This document shows positions 23,881 through 31,985 of a stretch of 64,000 nucleotides of DNA, one piece after another (the first letter of the stretch is position 1; each line of letters opens with the position of its first letter). A program made the translations under genes and the position numbers. The stretch comes from Cacconaster sp045599325 (lineage in GTDB: Bacteria > Bacteroidota > Bacteroidia > Bacteroidales > UBA932). The stretch lies in NCBI GenBank assembly GCA_045599325.1, contig JAZRVT010000035.1, forward strand, positions 58,189 through 122,188. Reading direction: 5' to 3'. A model generated the notes under the pieces. The model saw nothing but the letters and a program-made list of their open reading frames with translations. It did no database searches and was not told the DNA's origin.

Positions 23881-25749
23881 ATGGAAGAAGAGAAAAACGT
23901 AATTGCTCCAGTTGAAGAGGCTGAAGAGCAGATTGTGGTTGCACCCGCAAAGAAAAAAAGCAATGCATCAATTGCAAACGACAAGTTCGACTGGGATGCA
24001 TTCGAAAACGACGGCTTTGATGCCAGCGAGAAGTCTGCAAACGAAGAAAGTTATGTACAGACTCTCAATCGCGTAAGCGAGAACGAAGTTGTTGAAGGTA
24101 CAGTAGTCGCCCTCAACAAGCGCGAGGTGATTGTCAACATCGGTTACAAGAGTGAAGGCATCATCTCAATCAACGAATTCCGCTACAACCCTGAGCTCGC
24201 AGTGGGCGACAAGGTTGAGGTCTATGTAGAGAATGCGGAAGACAAGAAAGGCCAGCTGATCCTCTCACACAAGCGTGCCCGCACTATGAAGTCCTGGGAC
24301 CGCGTCAACGAGCCCTTCGAAAAGGACGAAATCGCCAAGCGTTACATCAAGTGCCGCACCAAGGGCGGTATGATCGTCGATGTATTCGGCATCGAGGCAT
24401 TCCTTCCAGGCAGCCAGATTGATGTCAAGCCTATCAGAGATTACGATGTATTCGTAAATAAGACAATGGAATTCAAGATCGTCAAGATCAATCAGGAATT
24501 CCGCAACGTGGTTGTATCTCACAAGGCACTCATCGAGGCTGAGATCGAGGCACAGAAGGCTGACATCATCGGCCGTCTCGAGAAGGGCCAGATCCTTGAG
24601 GGTACCGTCAAGAACATCACCTCTTACGGTGTATTCGTCGATCTCGGCGGTGTTGACGGACTCATCCACATCACAGACCTCAGCTGGGGCCGCATCAATC
24701 ATCCAGAAGAGGTTGTATCCCTCGACCAGAAGATCAATGTCGTCATCCTCGACTTCGACGACACCAAGAAGCGCATCGCTCTCGGTCTCAAGCAGCTTGC
24801 TCCACATCCTTGGGAAGCTCTCGACCAGAACCTCAAGGTCGGTGACGTTGTGAAGGGCAAGGTCGTCGTCATCGCTGACTACGGCGCATTCATCGAAGTC
24901 CAGCCGGGCGTTGAAGGTCTTATCCACGTCTCAGAGATGAGCTGGAGCCTCCACCTCCGCAGCGCACAGGACTTCCTCACAGTCGGACAGGAAGTTGAGG
25001 CAGTCATCCTCACCCTCGACCGCGAGGAGCGCAAGATGAGCCTTGGTATCAAGCAGCTCAAACCGGATCCATGGGCAACCATCGCAGAGAAATATCCTGT
25101 CAATTCCAAGCATACCGCAACTGTACGCAACTTCACCAACTTCGGTGTGTTCGTAGAGCTTGAGGAAGGCGTTGACGGACTCGTCCACATCAGCGACCTC
25201 AGCTGGACCAAGAAGATCAAACATCCTTCAGAGTTCACCGCAATCGGAGAACCTCTCGAGGTTGTCGTCCTCGAAGTCGACCAGGATAACCGCCGTCTCA
25301 GCCTCGGTCACAAGCAGCTCGAGGAGAACCCTTGGGAAGAATATGAGTCAACCTATTCAGTAGGTTCAGTTCACGAAGGAACAGTTGCAGCTGTAGGTGA
25401 GAAGGGCGCAACAGTCACTCTCGCAGAGGGCATCGAAGGCTACTGCTCAGCGAAGAATCTTGTAAAGGAGGACGGCACTTCTGCAAAGGAAGGTGAGAAA
25501 CTCCAGTTCAAGGTCGTCGAGTTCAACAAGAACAGCAAGAAGATCATAGTCTCACACTCAAGGATTTTTGAAGAGGTCCGCAGAGAAGAGGCCCGCAAGG
25601 AAGCTCGTGAGCGTGACAACGAGACCAACGCTACTCAGAAGGTCGTCAAGAAGCTCAAGGACAATCTTGAGAAGACCACTCTCGGTGACATTTCTGACCT
25701 CGCTGACCTCAAGAGCAGGCTCGAAGCTGAAGAAAACGCGAACAAATAG
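23881..25749 (+). CDS. rpsA: 30S ribosomal protein S1
   Basis: 622 residues with six S1 (OB-fold) repeats. Clear repeat signatures are E-G-I-I-S-I-N-E-F, D-G-L-I-H-I-T-D-L-S-W, E-G-L-I-H-V-S-E-M-S-W and D-G-L-V-H-I-S-D-L-S-W; the second and last repeats are more diverged. The N-terminal 50 residues are acidic and low-complexity, and the C-terminus is a charged helix. S1 brings mRNA to the small subunit. This organism has few Shine-Dalgarno sites, so S1 may matter more for initiation. The stop shares a base with the rnz GTG start (TAGTG). Confidence 0.96.
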   Translation: MEEEKNVIAPVEEAEEQIVVAPAKKKSNASIANDKFDWDAFENDGFDASEKSANEESYVQTLNRVSENEVVEGTVVALNKREVIVNIGYKSEGIISINEFRYNPELAVGDKVEVYVENAEDKKGQLILSHKRARTMKSWDRVNEPFEKDEIAKRYIKCRTKGGMIVDVFGIEAFLPGSQIDVKPIRDYDVFVNKTMEFKIVKINQEFRNVVVSHKALIEAEIEAQKADIIGRLEKGQILEGTVKNITSYGVFVDLGGVDGLIHITDLSWGRINHPEEVVSLDQKINVVILDFDDTKKRIALGLKQLAPHPWEALDQNLKVGDVVKGKVVVIADYGAFIEVQPGVEGLIHVSEMSWSLHLRSAQDFLTVGQEVEAVILTLDREERKMSLGIKQLKPDPWATIAEKYPVNSKHTATVRNFTNFGVFVELEEGVDGLVHISDLSWTKKIKHPSEFTAIGEPLEVVVLEVDQDNRRLSLGHKQLEENPWEEYESTYSVGSVHEGTVAAVGEKGATVTLAEGIEGYCSAKNLVKEDGTSAKEGEKLQFKVVEFNKNSKKIIVSHSRIFEEVRREEARKEARERDNETNATQKVVKKLKDNLEKTTLGDISDLADLKSRLEAEENANK

Positions 25750-26525
25750 TGAATTTCACCCTGACAACACTTGGAACGGCGTCTGCCCGACCAATAGTTG
25801 ACAAATACCAGAGCGCCCACGTATTCAACCTGCATGGGCGCTTGTTTTTGGTAGACTGTTGCGAAGGGACGCAGGTGCAGTTGAAGCGCTGTGGCGTTTC
25901 GAGGGCCAAGCTGTCGAACATCCTCATCTCCCATCTCCACGGAGACCACGTTTTCGGCATCTTCGGACTCCTGTCGACAATGGCGCTTGACGGGCGCACA
26001 GCTCCTTTGTATATTTATGCTCCACGCGATTTCAGTTCCATCCTCAATTTCTTTTTGAACCATTTTGGCGAGGGGGTTAAATTTGAGATTCACCACATCC
26101 CGTTGACGATGAAGACAATGGAGACGATTGCCGAATTCAGGAACTGCCGTGTAAGCGCGTTCCCGCTGCAGCACAGAATCGACTGCTTCGGGTTCCGGCT
26201 CGACTATGAGAGCAGGATGGAGCATCTGAGCGCAGCGTACTGCTCCGACACCGCTCCGTTCCCTGAGGAGACAGAGTGGGTGAGAGGGTGTGACCTTCTT
26301 TTCCATGAATCTACTTTCTCGGAGGAGCATAATGACCTGGCCCGCAAACTGTTCCATTCCACAGCGCGCCAGGCGGCGGGAGTGGCCGCAGAGGCGGGGG
26401 TCAAGAAGCTTGTCCTCGGTCATTTCTCTTCACGCTATGCGGATCCGGGCCTGCTTCTTGCAGAGGCACGCGAGGTCTTCCCTGCAGTTGAACTGGCTGA
26501 AGAGGGAAAGGTATTTGAAATATGA
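25749..26525 (+). CDS. rnz: Ribonuclease Z
   Basis: 258 residues, somewhat short for RNase Z (commonly about 300). It cuts the 3' trailer of tRNA precursors. L-G-T-A-S-A near the start, D-C-C-E-G-T-Q-V-Q, S-H-L-H-G-D-H-V-F-G (about 61-70, zinc ligands), H-E-S-T-F and L-G-H-F-S-S-R-Y near 220 are the metallo-beta-lactamase motifs in order. The GTG start overlaps the rpsA stop by one base. The stop overlaps the next gene's ATG (ATGA). The tRNA-Phe gene in this window lacks an encoded CCA, consistent with a need for this trimming. Confidence 0.92.
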   Translation: MNFTLTTLGTASARPIVDKYQSAHVFNLHGRLFLVDCCEGTQVQLKRCGVSRAKLSNILISHLHGDHVFGIFGLLSTMALDGRTAPLYIYAPRDFSSILNFFLNHFGEGVKFEIHHIPLTMKTMETIAEFRNCRVSAFPLQHRIDCFGFRLDYESRMEHLSAAYCSDTAPFPEETEWVRGCDLLFHESTFSEEHNDLARKLFHSTARQAAGVAAEAGVKKLVLGHFSSRYADPGLLLAEAREVFPAVELAEEGKVFEI

Positions 26526-28111
26526 GATTCTGCAGAACTGCACTCCTGACAGCACTGATAGCAGCGGCCTCTCTTGAGGGGGCCGCCGCCCAGTCACGCG
26601 CTGACTTCAACCGGAATATGGAGAAGATCGGCAATGCGCTGACCTATATCTACAACAACTATGTCGACACGGTTGACCTGGATAAAATAGTTGACAGGAC
26701 CATTGAGGTGATGATGTCCCAGCTGGACCCCCATTCTGCATACAGGAGGCTCGAGGAAACAGTGGATGAGGATGAGAGCCTGAACGGTGCCTTTGAGGGT
26801 GTAGGGGTGGAGTTCGCCATAATAGCTGATACCCTGACTGTCCAGTCCGTGGTGGTCGGCGGCCCTTCGGAGGCTGTCGGAATCAGGGCCGGCGACAAGA
26901 TAGTCGCCATAGACGGTGAGGATATCACATCCGGGCTTACCAATGATGGCGTACGGCGCCGTCTCCGTGGCCCTGCCGGTACAAAAGTGACGGTCGATGT
27001 GGTCCGCGGACAAAACCGGCTTCAGTTTGCAGTTACACGCGACAGAATCCCAATAGAGAGTCTGGATGCTGCATATTCCACAGAAGACGGTATTTTCTAT
27101 GTCAAGATGAGCCGTTTCTCCCAGACCACAATGGAGGAGTTCATCAAGGCATCGTTTTCAGTGAAAAAGCGCCCGAAGGGCTTCATCATTGACCTCAGGG
27201 GCAATGGCGGAGGATTTATGGAGGCTGCCGTGATGATCTCCGACATCTTCCTTGATAAAGGCGAGACAATCGTTTCTGTGGAGGGTCTCAGGACACGGCC
27301 TTTCACCCAGAAGGCCACCGGCAAGGGCTTCTACCGAAAGGGACCTGTTGTCGTCCTGATTGACGAATGGAGTGCGAGCGCCAGCGAGATCCTTGCGGGA
27401 GCACTCCAGGACTGGGACAGGGCAGTGATTGTCGGGCGCAGGAGTTTCGGCAAGGGTCTGGTCCAGCGTGAGTTCCCGCTGGATGACGGTTCCTCTGTCC
27501 GCCTGACAGTGGCCCGCTACCACACACCGACCGGCCGTGTGGTCCAGAGTCCGTATGAGCAGGGCGGACGGGAGGAATATTACCGCAGGGCAGAGGAGAG
27601 GTATCTCACCGGCTCAGCAGCTGAGGCAGATTCCACCGCGGTCCCTGACAGCCTCTGCTATCAGACGCTGAAACTTGGCCGCACCGTATATGGCGGCGGC
27701 GGTATCAGGCCAGACGTGACCGTCGAACGCGATACCACAGGTTACAGCGACTACTACGGCAAAATGGTGGCTTTCGGCCTGATGACCGAATATGCGAACG
27801 ACTTCATAGACTCACACCGCAGCGAACTTTCAGGTCTTGACTGGAAGAAATTCGAAAAAGTCTGGAAAAAACTGGAGAAAGAGGCCTTCGACGGACTTGT
27901 GGAATATTGCGGAAGCAAAGGCCTGAAGCCTGACGAAGAACAGCTGGCCAGGAGCGGCGGGCTCATCAGGCTGCGTCTTAAGGCGCTTGCCGCCCGCTGC
28001 CCTATGGGTACCACAGGCTACTACCGGGTGATCAACAGCGGCAGGGACGAAGATTTCGCAAAAGCTGTGGAGATTATTTCGAACTGGAAAGGGGAGTTCC
28101 CTTCTCTTTAG
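26522..28111 (+). CDS. S41 family C-terminal processing peptidase (CtpA-like)
   Basis: 529 residues with an N-terminal signal peptide, so periplasmic. A helical N-terminal part ends with M-M-S-Q-L-D-P-H-S. A PDZ domain (about 90-180) follows, with G-V-G-V-E-F and I-R-A-G-D-K-I. The protease core has D-L-R-G-N-G-G-G, the catalytic-Ser block W-S-A-S-A-S-E-I near residue 285 and the Lys block F-G-K-G-L-V-Q near 310. Family members trim envelope proteins. The start is coupled to rnz (ATGA). The 3' end overlaps the convergent mltG gene by 38 bp. Confidence 0.93.
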   Translation: MRFCRTALLTALIAAASLEGAAAQSRADFNRNMEKIGNALTYIYNNYVDTVDLDKIVDRTIEVMMSQLDPHSAYRRLEETVDEDESLNGAFEGVGVEFAIIADTLTVQSVVVGGPSEAVGIRAGDKIVAIDGEDITSGLTNDGVRRRLRGPAGTKVTVDVVRGQNRLQFAVTRDRIPIESLDAAYSTEDGIFYVKMSRFSQTTMEEFIKASFSVKKRPKGFIIDLRGNGGGFMEAAVMISDIFLDKGETIVSVEGLRTRPFTQKATGKGFYRKGPVVVLIDEWSASASEILAGALQDWDRAVIVGRRSFGKGLVQREFPLDDGSSVRLTVARYHTPTGRVVQSPYEQGGREEYYRRAEERYLTGSAAEADSTAVPDSLCYQTLKLGRTVYGGGGIRPDVTVERDTTGYSDYYGKMVAFGLMTEYANDFIDSHRSELSGLDWKKFEKVWKKLEKEAFDGLVEYCGSKGLKPDEEQLARSGGLIRLRLKALAARCPMGTTGYYRVINSGRDEDFAKAVEIISNWKGEFPSL

Positions 28112-29132
28112 CTGACAGTGCTTTCTGATAGGCGCGGGCGTTGTCCATATGCCCGCTCAGCGAGGTGGCGAAGTTGTGCTGCCCGTCGAATGTCGGCTTT
28201 GCGCAGAAATAGAGATAGTTGTGGTGCGAGTAGTTGAGCACCGCGTCGAGCGCGGCTACAGGCGGCATTGTTATCGGCCCCGGAGGAAGTCCTGAGTATT
28301 TGTAGGTGTTGTATGGAGAATCGACCTCAAGGTGGCGCTTGAGCACCCTTCTTATTCCTGTCTCGCCGGTCGCGAATATGACCGTCGGGTCGGCCTGCAA
28401 AGGCATATCGATGTTCAGCCTGTTGATGTAGACCCCGGCCACCTCCGGCATCTCAGGCTCATATTTGGTCTCTTCGATCACGATTGATGCAAGGGTGCTG
28501 ACTTCCTGTCGGGTGAGGCCTATGGACTCTGCCTTTGCCTTGCGCTCCTCTGTCCAGAAGGCCTCATACTCTCTGTTGAGCCTTTCGACGATCTCCTCCG
28601 GGGTGGATGTCCACCAGACCTGGTATGTGTTGGGAATGAACATTCCGATGAAAGTCCTGCTGTCGAATCCGTAGCGGCTCATCACGCCTTCGTCCAGCAG
28701 GGTCGCGGCAAAAGCGGTGGAGTCGGCCTCCAGTTTCTCTCCAAGGACGGCGGAGAAGCGTTCGAGGGACCGGATATATCCCGGTATCACCAGATTGACA
28801 GGCGTCTGCCATCCCATTGCAAGAGTGCGGACAACCGCCTTGTTCCCCATCCCCGGTTTGAAGACATAGAGGCCCGGCTTGAATTTTCCGCTGAGGCCCA
28901 TCGCCTTGGCTGCCCTGAGGAAGGATGCTTCATTCTCGAGCACGCCTCCCTCCCGGAGTGCGGCGAGCACCGCATCATAGCCGGAATTGCGGTATATCTT
29001 TATTTCCGGCTGCTTTTCCTGTGCACGCACATTGCCCTTGTAGAAGGTGAACCAGTATAATGCGCAGGCGGTCAGGCCGATGACGGCACATACTGCAAGC
29101 AGGCCCAGTATCCTTTTTGCTGTCTTCTTCAT
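28074..29132 (-). CDS. mltG: Endolytic murein transglycosylase MltG
   Basis: 352 residues: one N-terminal membrane anchor (about 8-30), then a YceG domain. It cuts nascent glycan strands and so ends their growth. L-A-S-I-V-I-E-E-T-K near residue 215 holds the catalytic Glu. N-T-Y-Q-V-W-W near 170, L-Q-A-D-P-T-V near 247, and the Y-N-T-Y-K-Y-S-G-L-P-P-G-P-I block near 275 are family hallmarks. Its ATG overlaps the stop of the LysM glucosaminidase gene (ATGA), so two wall-cutting enzymes are translated together. Confidence 0.94.
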   Translation of the reverse strand: MKKTAKRILGLLAVCAVIGLTACALYWFTFYKGNVRAQEKQPEIKIYRNSGYDAVLAALREGGVLENEASFLRAAKAMGLSGKFKPGLYVFKPGMGNKAVVRTLAMGWQTPVNLVIPGYIRSLERFSAVLGEKLEADSTAFAATLLDEGVMSRYGFDSRTFIGMFIPNTYQVWWTSTPEEIVERLNREYEAFWTEERKAKAESIGLTRQEVSTLASIVIEETKYEPEMPEVAGVYINRLNIDMPLQADPTVIFATGETGIRRVLKRHLEVDSPYNTYKYSGLPPGPITMPPVAALDAVLNYSHHNYLYFCAKPTFDGQHNFATSLSGHMDNARAYQKALSAKEKGTPLSSSK

Positions 29133-30067
29133 TTCTTGTTTCTCAGGTTGACAAGAGTGCCTGGTTCAGGCTCCCCTGTCCGGTTGAAATTGTTGTATTT
29201 GTAGATATATTTCAGTTTCACTGCGTAGCGCTGCGATATTTCGCGCAGCGTCTCGCCACCCTGCATTACGTGCTTGTCGAGGTGACGTGCGCTTTCACGC
29301 TTCTTCGCTTCGATATAGATCTTTTCCCCGGGCTGGATGACGTGGCTGCGGCCTGCATCGTTGAACCGGCGGATCTCACTGGTGAAGAGGTCGAATTCGC
29401 GGGCAAGTGAACGGAAGGTGTCATCCTTCTCCGCTATGATGTATGCGGTGCCGTTTGTCTGCAGTATCTCCCTGCTGAGGGAGATGGTGTAGAGCTTCGT
29501 CCCGCTGAGAGGCTTCAGCTTCAGGCTGAATTCAGCCTCCATAGGGGTTGGGGGAAGGAGCGCATCGTCAATGATGTCGTAGGTGAAGAGAGAATTCTTC
29601 TCGATGATCCCGATCAGCCTTTCAGCATAGTCCCCGGCTGTGGCATAGCCGGCTTTCTGGAGGCCGTATGCCCAGCCGCGGTAGTCCGCAGGCTCAAGGT
29701 TGAACAGAGTTGAATAACGGTCATTGTAGCGCAGGAAGTCGCTGTGGTCACGGTATGATTCCTCCGCGCTTGCGTAACTCCGGAAACATTCGTTCCGTGC
29801 ATCATCGTCGTGGCGGACGCTTCTGCCCTTCCAGCCGTGGCATTTGATTCCGAAATGGTTGTTGGCCTCTTTTGCCAGATAGGAGTTGCCGTCGCCGGAT
29901 TCGAGGCATCCCTGGGCGAGAGTGATGCTGGCCGGGATTCCGGTCTGCTCCATCTGTTCCACAGCCAGGGCGCTGTACCGGGCGATATACTCGGCCCTGG
30001 TCATTTTCTGACCGGGAAGCGCAGTGCAGAGCAACGTTAGGACAAATGTCAGGGCAAGCCGTTTCAT
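29129..30067 (-). CDS. Secreted glucosaminidase (GH73-like) with two LysM domains
   Basis: 312 residues from the ATG at 30067, where a signal peptide begins; a longer upstream frame runs through the promoter and is rejected. Residues 20-170 form a lysozyme-like glucosaminidase domain with T-L-A-Q-G-C-L-E-S-G-D-G-N-S near 50 (catalytic Glu) and N-N-H-F-G-I-K-C. Two LysM repeats follow (about 210-255 and 265-310), which bind peptidoglycan. It should cleave the glycan backbone in the periplasm. The -7 box ends only 5 nt from the ATG, so the transcript may be leaderless. Confidence 0.9.
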   Translation of the reverse strand: MKRLALTFVLTLLCTALPGQKMTRAEYIARYSALAVEQMEQTGIPASITLAQGCLESGDGNSYLAKEANNHFGIKCHGWKGRSVRHDDDARNECFRSYASAEESYRDHSDFLRYNDRYSTLFNLEPADYRGWAYGLQKAGYATAGDYAERLIGIIEKNSLFTYDIIDDALLPPTPMEAEFSLKLKPLSGTKLYTISLSREILQTNGTAYIIAEKDDTFRSLAREFDLFTSEIRRFNDAGRSHVIQPGEKIYIEAKKRESARHLDKHVMQGGETLREISQRYAVKLKYIYKYNNFNRTGEPEPGTLVNLRNKK

Positions 30068-30072
30068 CAATG

Positions 30073-30080
30073 CAAAGATA
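30073..30080 (-). promoter_or_regulatory. -7 promoter box of the LysM glucosaminidase
   Basis: TATCTTTG on the minus strand. It is divergent from the cdd promoter, with 16 bp between the two boxes. Confidence 0.6.
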
Positions 30081-30096
30081 CAAACATAAATTTTAT

Positions 30097-30104
30097 TATA
30101 TTTG
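30097..30104 (+). promoter_or_regulatory. -7 promoter box of cdd
   Basis: TATATTTG within TTTTATTATATTTGTAT (30091-30107), the same 17-base string found in front of the gene at 43929. Transcription should begin near 30111, which supports ATG 30128 over TTG 30113. Confidence 0.6.
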
Positions 30105-30127
30105 TATGATACTTGAAACGGCTGCAT

Positions 30128-30601
30128 ATGACCAGAAAGAGTTTGACGGTGGAATATGAGGAGTATGAGAGCGCTGCGGAGCTGAACGCCGAGGACAGGG
30201 AACTGTTCGATGCGGCGGTCGGGGCCCTGGCTGGATCCTATGCTCCATATTCTAATTTCAATGTCGGCGCTGCTGTCCGCCTGGAGGGCGGCATCATCGT
30301 CAAGGGTGCCAACCAGGAGAACGCCGCATACCCGTCGGGACTGTGCGCGGAGCGGACGGCAATGTTCGCCGCCGGTGCCGGCTGGCCCGGCAAGGCTTTC
30401 AAGGCCCTGGCTGTGGTTTGTGCTTCCGACGGTGAACTGCATACGACACCGTGCTATCCCTGCGGCGCCTGCCGTCAGGTGATGGCTCAGTATGAAAGGG
30501 AGAGCGGCGCCCCGCTGCGGATTATCCTCGGCGGCGCCGGCAGGATACAGATACTCACCGGAGTGGCATCATTGCTGCCGTTCACGTTCAATGAACTCTA
30601 G
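30128..30601 (+). CDS. cdd: Cytidine deaminase
   Basis: 157 residues. It deaminates cytidine and deoxycytidine to uridine forms in pyrimidine salvage. Y-A-P-Y-S-N-F-N-V-G-A-A near residue 38, then C-A-E-R-T-A (zinc ligand and catalytic Glu) near 76 and P-C-G-A-C-R-Q (two further zinc cysteines) near 110 show a complete homotetrameric-type enzyme. The 3' end lies about 56 nt from the 3' end of the SRP RNA gene, which is transcribed towards it. Confidence 0.93.
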   Translation: MTRKSLTVEYEEYESAAELNAEDRELFDAAVGALAGSYAPYSNFNVGAAVRLEGGIIVKGANQENAAYPSGLCAERTAMFAAGAGWPGKAFKALAVVCASDGELHTTPCYPCGACRQVMAQYERESGAPLRIILGGAGRIQILTGVASLLPFTFNEL

Positions 30602-30646
30602 TGTATGATGGAATTGACAGCAGGGGTTTCAGGGTTCCTCCCTGTA

Positions 30647-30657
30647 GAAAAAGAAAA
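30647..30657 (-). terminator. T-run terminator of the SRP RNA
   Basis: On the minus strand the RNA's closing stem (…TTACCC) is followed by TTTTCTTTTTC. The long terminal helix of the RNA plus this T-rich tail should end transcription. Confidence 0.6.
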
Positions 30658-30755
30658 GGGTAAGCTGAATATATCGCACCGCTACAACCACTTACCCTTG
30701 CTGCCTTCCGACCCTGGGGGAGTTCAGTGGGAGCTGGTCGTATATGACTTACCCC
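30658..30755 (-). ncRNA. ffs: Signal recognition particle RNA, small bacterial type (4.5S)
   Basis: About 98 nt. The minus strand starts with GGGGTAAG and ends with CTTACCC, which close the long hairpin. Near the apex the Ffh-binding part reads CAGGGTCGGAAGGCAGCAAGGG, with tetraloop GGAA at 30706-30709, the universal 4.5S motif. There is no sign of an Alu domain. A TACCTTTG promoter sits 4-5 nt before the 5' end and a T-run follows the 3' end. Both ends are estimates from pairing and promoter spacing. Confidence 0.88.
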
Positions 30756-30759
30756 GGCA

Positions 30760-30767
30760 CAAAGGTA
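30760..30767 (-). promoter_or_regulatory. -7 promoter box of the SRP RNA
   Basis: TACCTTTG on the minus strand; spacing places the 5' end of the RNA at about 30754. Only 5 bp separate it from the divergent mnmA box. Confidence 0.65.
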
Positions 30768-30772
30768 ATTAT

Positions 30773-30780
30773 TATTTTTG
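30773..30780 (+). promoter_or_regulatory. -7 promoter box of mnmA
   Basis: TATTTTTG, exact fit to TAnnTTTG. The mnmA ATG follows 8 nt after the box, so the mRNA should have almost no leader. Confidence 0.55.
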
Positions 30781-30788
30781 AATAACAA

Positions 30789-31961
30789 ATGAAAATCTGC
30801 ATAGGCCTCTCCGGAGGAGTCGATTCCAGCGTAGCCGCACTGCTGCTCAAGCAGCAGGGGTATGACGTGTTCGCTCTTTTCATGCAGAACTGGCACGACA
30901 CCACAGGGACTCTCCACGGCGAGTGCGAGTGGGAGGAGGACCGGGCAGTGGCGGAAATGGAGGCCCGCAAGATAGGCATTCCGTTCCATTTCGTGGATTT
31001 GAGCGACGTCTACCGACAGCGTGTCGTCGACTATATGTTCAGCGAGTATGCCAAAGGCCGCACTCCGAATCCGGACGTCCTCTGCAACCGTGAGATCAAG
31101 TTCGACGCATTCCTGAAGGCCGCTGAGGAGCTCGGCGCGGATATGGTGGCGACAGGCCACTACTGCCGCAGGGACTCCTTCACGGATGCGTCAGGCAGGA
31201 CAATATACCGTATCCTCGCCGGCAGCGACCCTAACAAGGACCAGAGCTACTTTCTCTGCCAGCTGTCCCAGCAGCAGCTCGCGAAGGCGATGTTCCCTAT
31301 CGGGGAGATATGCAAGCCTGAGGTCAGGCGCATTGCACGTGAAGCCGGCCTTCCGAGTGCAGAGAAGAAGGACTCCCAGGGCATCTGCTTCGTGGGCAAG
31401 GTGGACCTTCCGGTCTTCCTCCAGCAGAAGCTCGCCAGCCGCGAAGGCGATGTGGTTGAGATATTCCGCGACTGGTATGAGGGCCGCAGGGAACCAGAGA
31501 CCCTTGAAGAGATGTCTCAGCCGGTAGTGTACCGTCCGGAGGACGGCAAAGTCATAGGCCGCCACATCGGCGCGCAATATTACACCATCGGCCAGCGCAA
31601 GGGACTCAACATAGGCGGACACAAGGAGCCGGTCTTCATCATCGCCAACGATATGGAGCGCAACACCATATACGTAGGCGAGGGGCAGAACCATCCGGGA
31701 CTCTACCGCAGGGCTCTCCGCGTCCTTCCTGAGGAGATCCACTGGATCCGTCCCGACCTTGAACTTGAAGAGGGCGGGAGCCGTCGCTATGAGGTGCGGA
31801 TACGATACCGCCAGCCGCTTCAGCAGGCGGAGCTCATCCGCAGGCCGGACGGGCTCTACATACTCTTCGACGAGCCGCAGCGGGGGATAACCCCGGGCCA
31901 GTTCGCAGCCTGGTATGCACCTGACGGCGAAATGGTGGGAAGTGGAGTGATAGAAAAATGA
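30789..31961 (+). CDS. mnmA: tRNA-specific 2-thiouridylase MnmA
   Basis: 390 residues. It thiolates U34 of Glu, Gln and Lys tRNAs. The PP-loop G-L-S-G-G-V-D-S-S lies at residues 6-14. The two catalytic cysteines are in N-P-D-V-L-C-N (near 99) and S-Q-G-I-C-F-V-G (near 200). A-T-G-H-Y and D-Q-S-Y-F-L are also present, and the C-terminal beta-barrel is complete. A compact promoter shared back-to-back with the SRP RNA gene drives it. The next gene starts 24 nt later. Confidence 0.95.
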   Translation: MKICIGLSGGVDSSVAALLLKQQGYDVFALFMQNWHDTTGTLHGECEWEEDRAVAEMEARKIGIPFHFVDLSDVYRQRVVDYMFSEYAKGRTPNPDVLCNREIKFDAFLKAAEELGADMVATGHYCRRDSFTDASGRTIYRILAGSDPNKDQSYFLCQLSQQQLAKAMFPIGEICKPEVRRIAREAGLPSAEKKDSQGICFVGKVDLPVFLQQKLASREGDVVEIFRDWYEGRREPETLEEMSQPVVYRPEDGKVIGRHIGAQYYTIGQRKGLNIGGHKEPVFIIANDMERNTIYVGEGQNHPGLYRRALRVLPEEIHWIRPDLELEEGGSRRYEVRIRYRQPLQQAELIRRPDGLYILFDEPQRGITPGQFAAWYAPDGEMVGSGVIEK

Positions 31962-31985
31962 AATGATATAAAAACAGTATAACAA

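Noticed and set aside
30588..31160. 190-codon minus-strand frame across the SRP RNA and mnmA
   Set aside because: It runs through a structured RNA gene and is antisense to mnmA.
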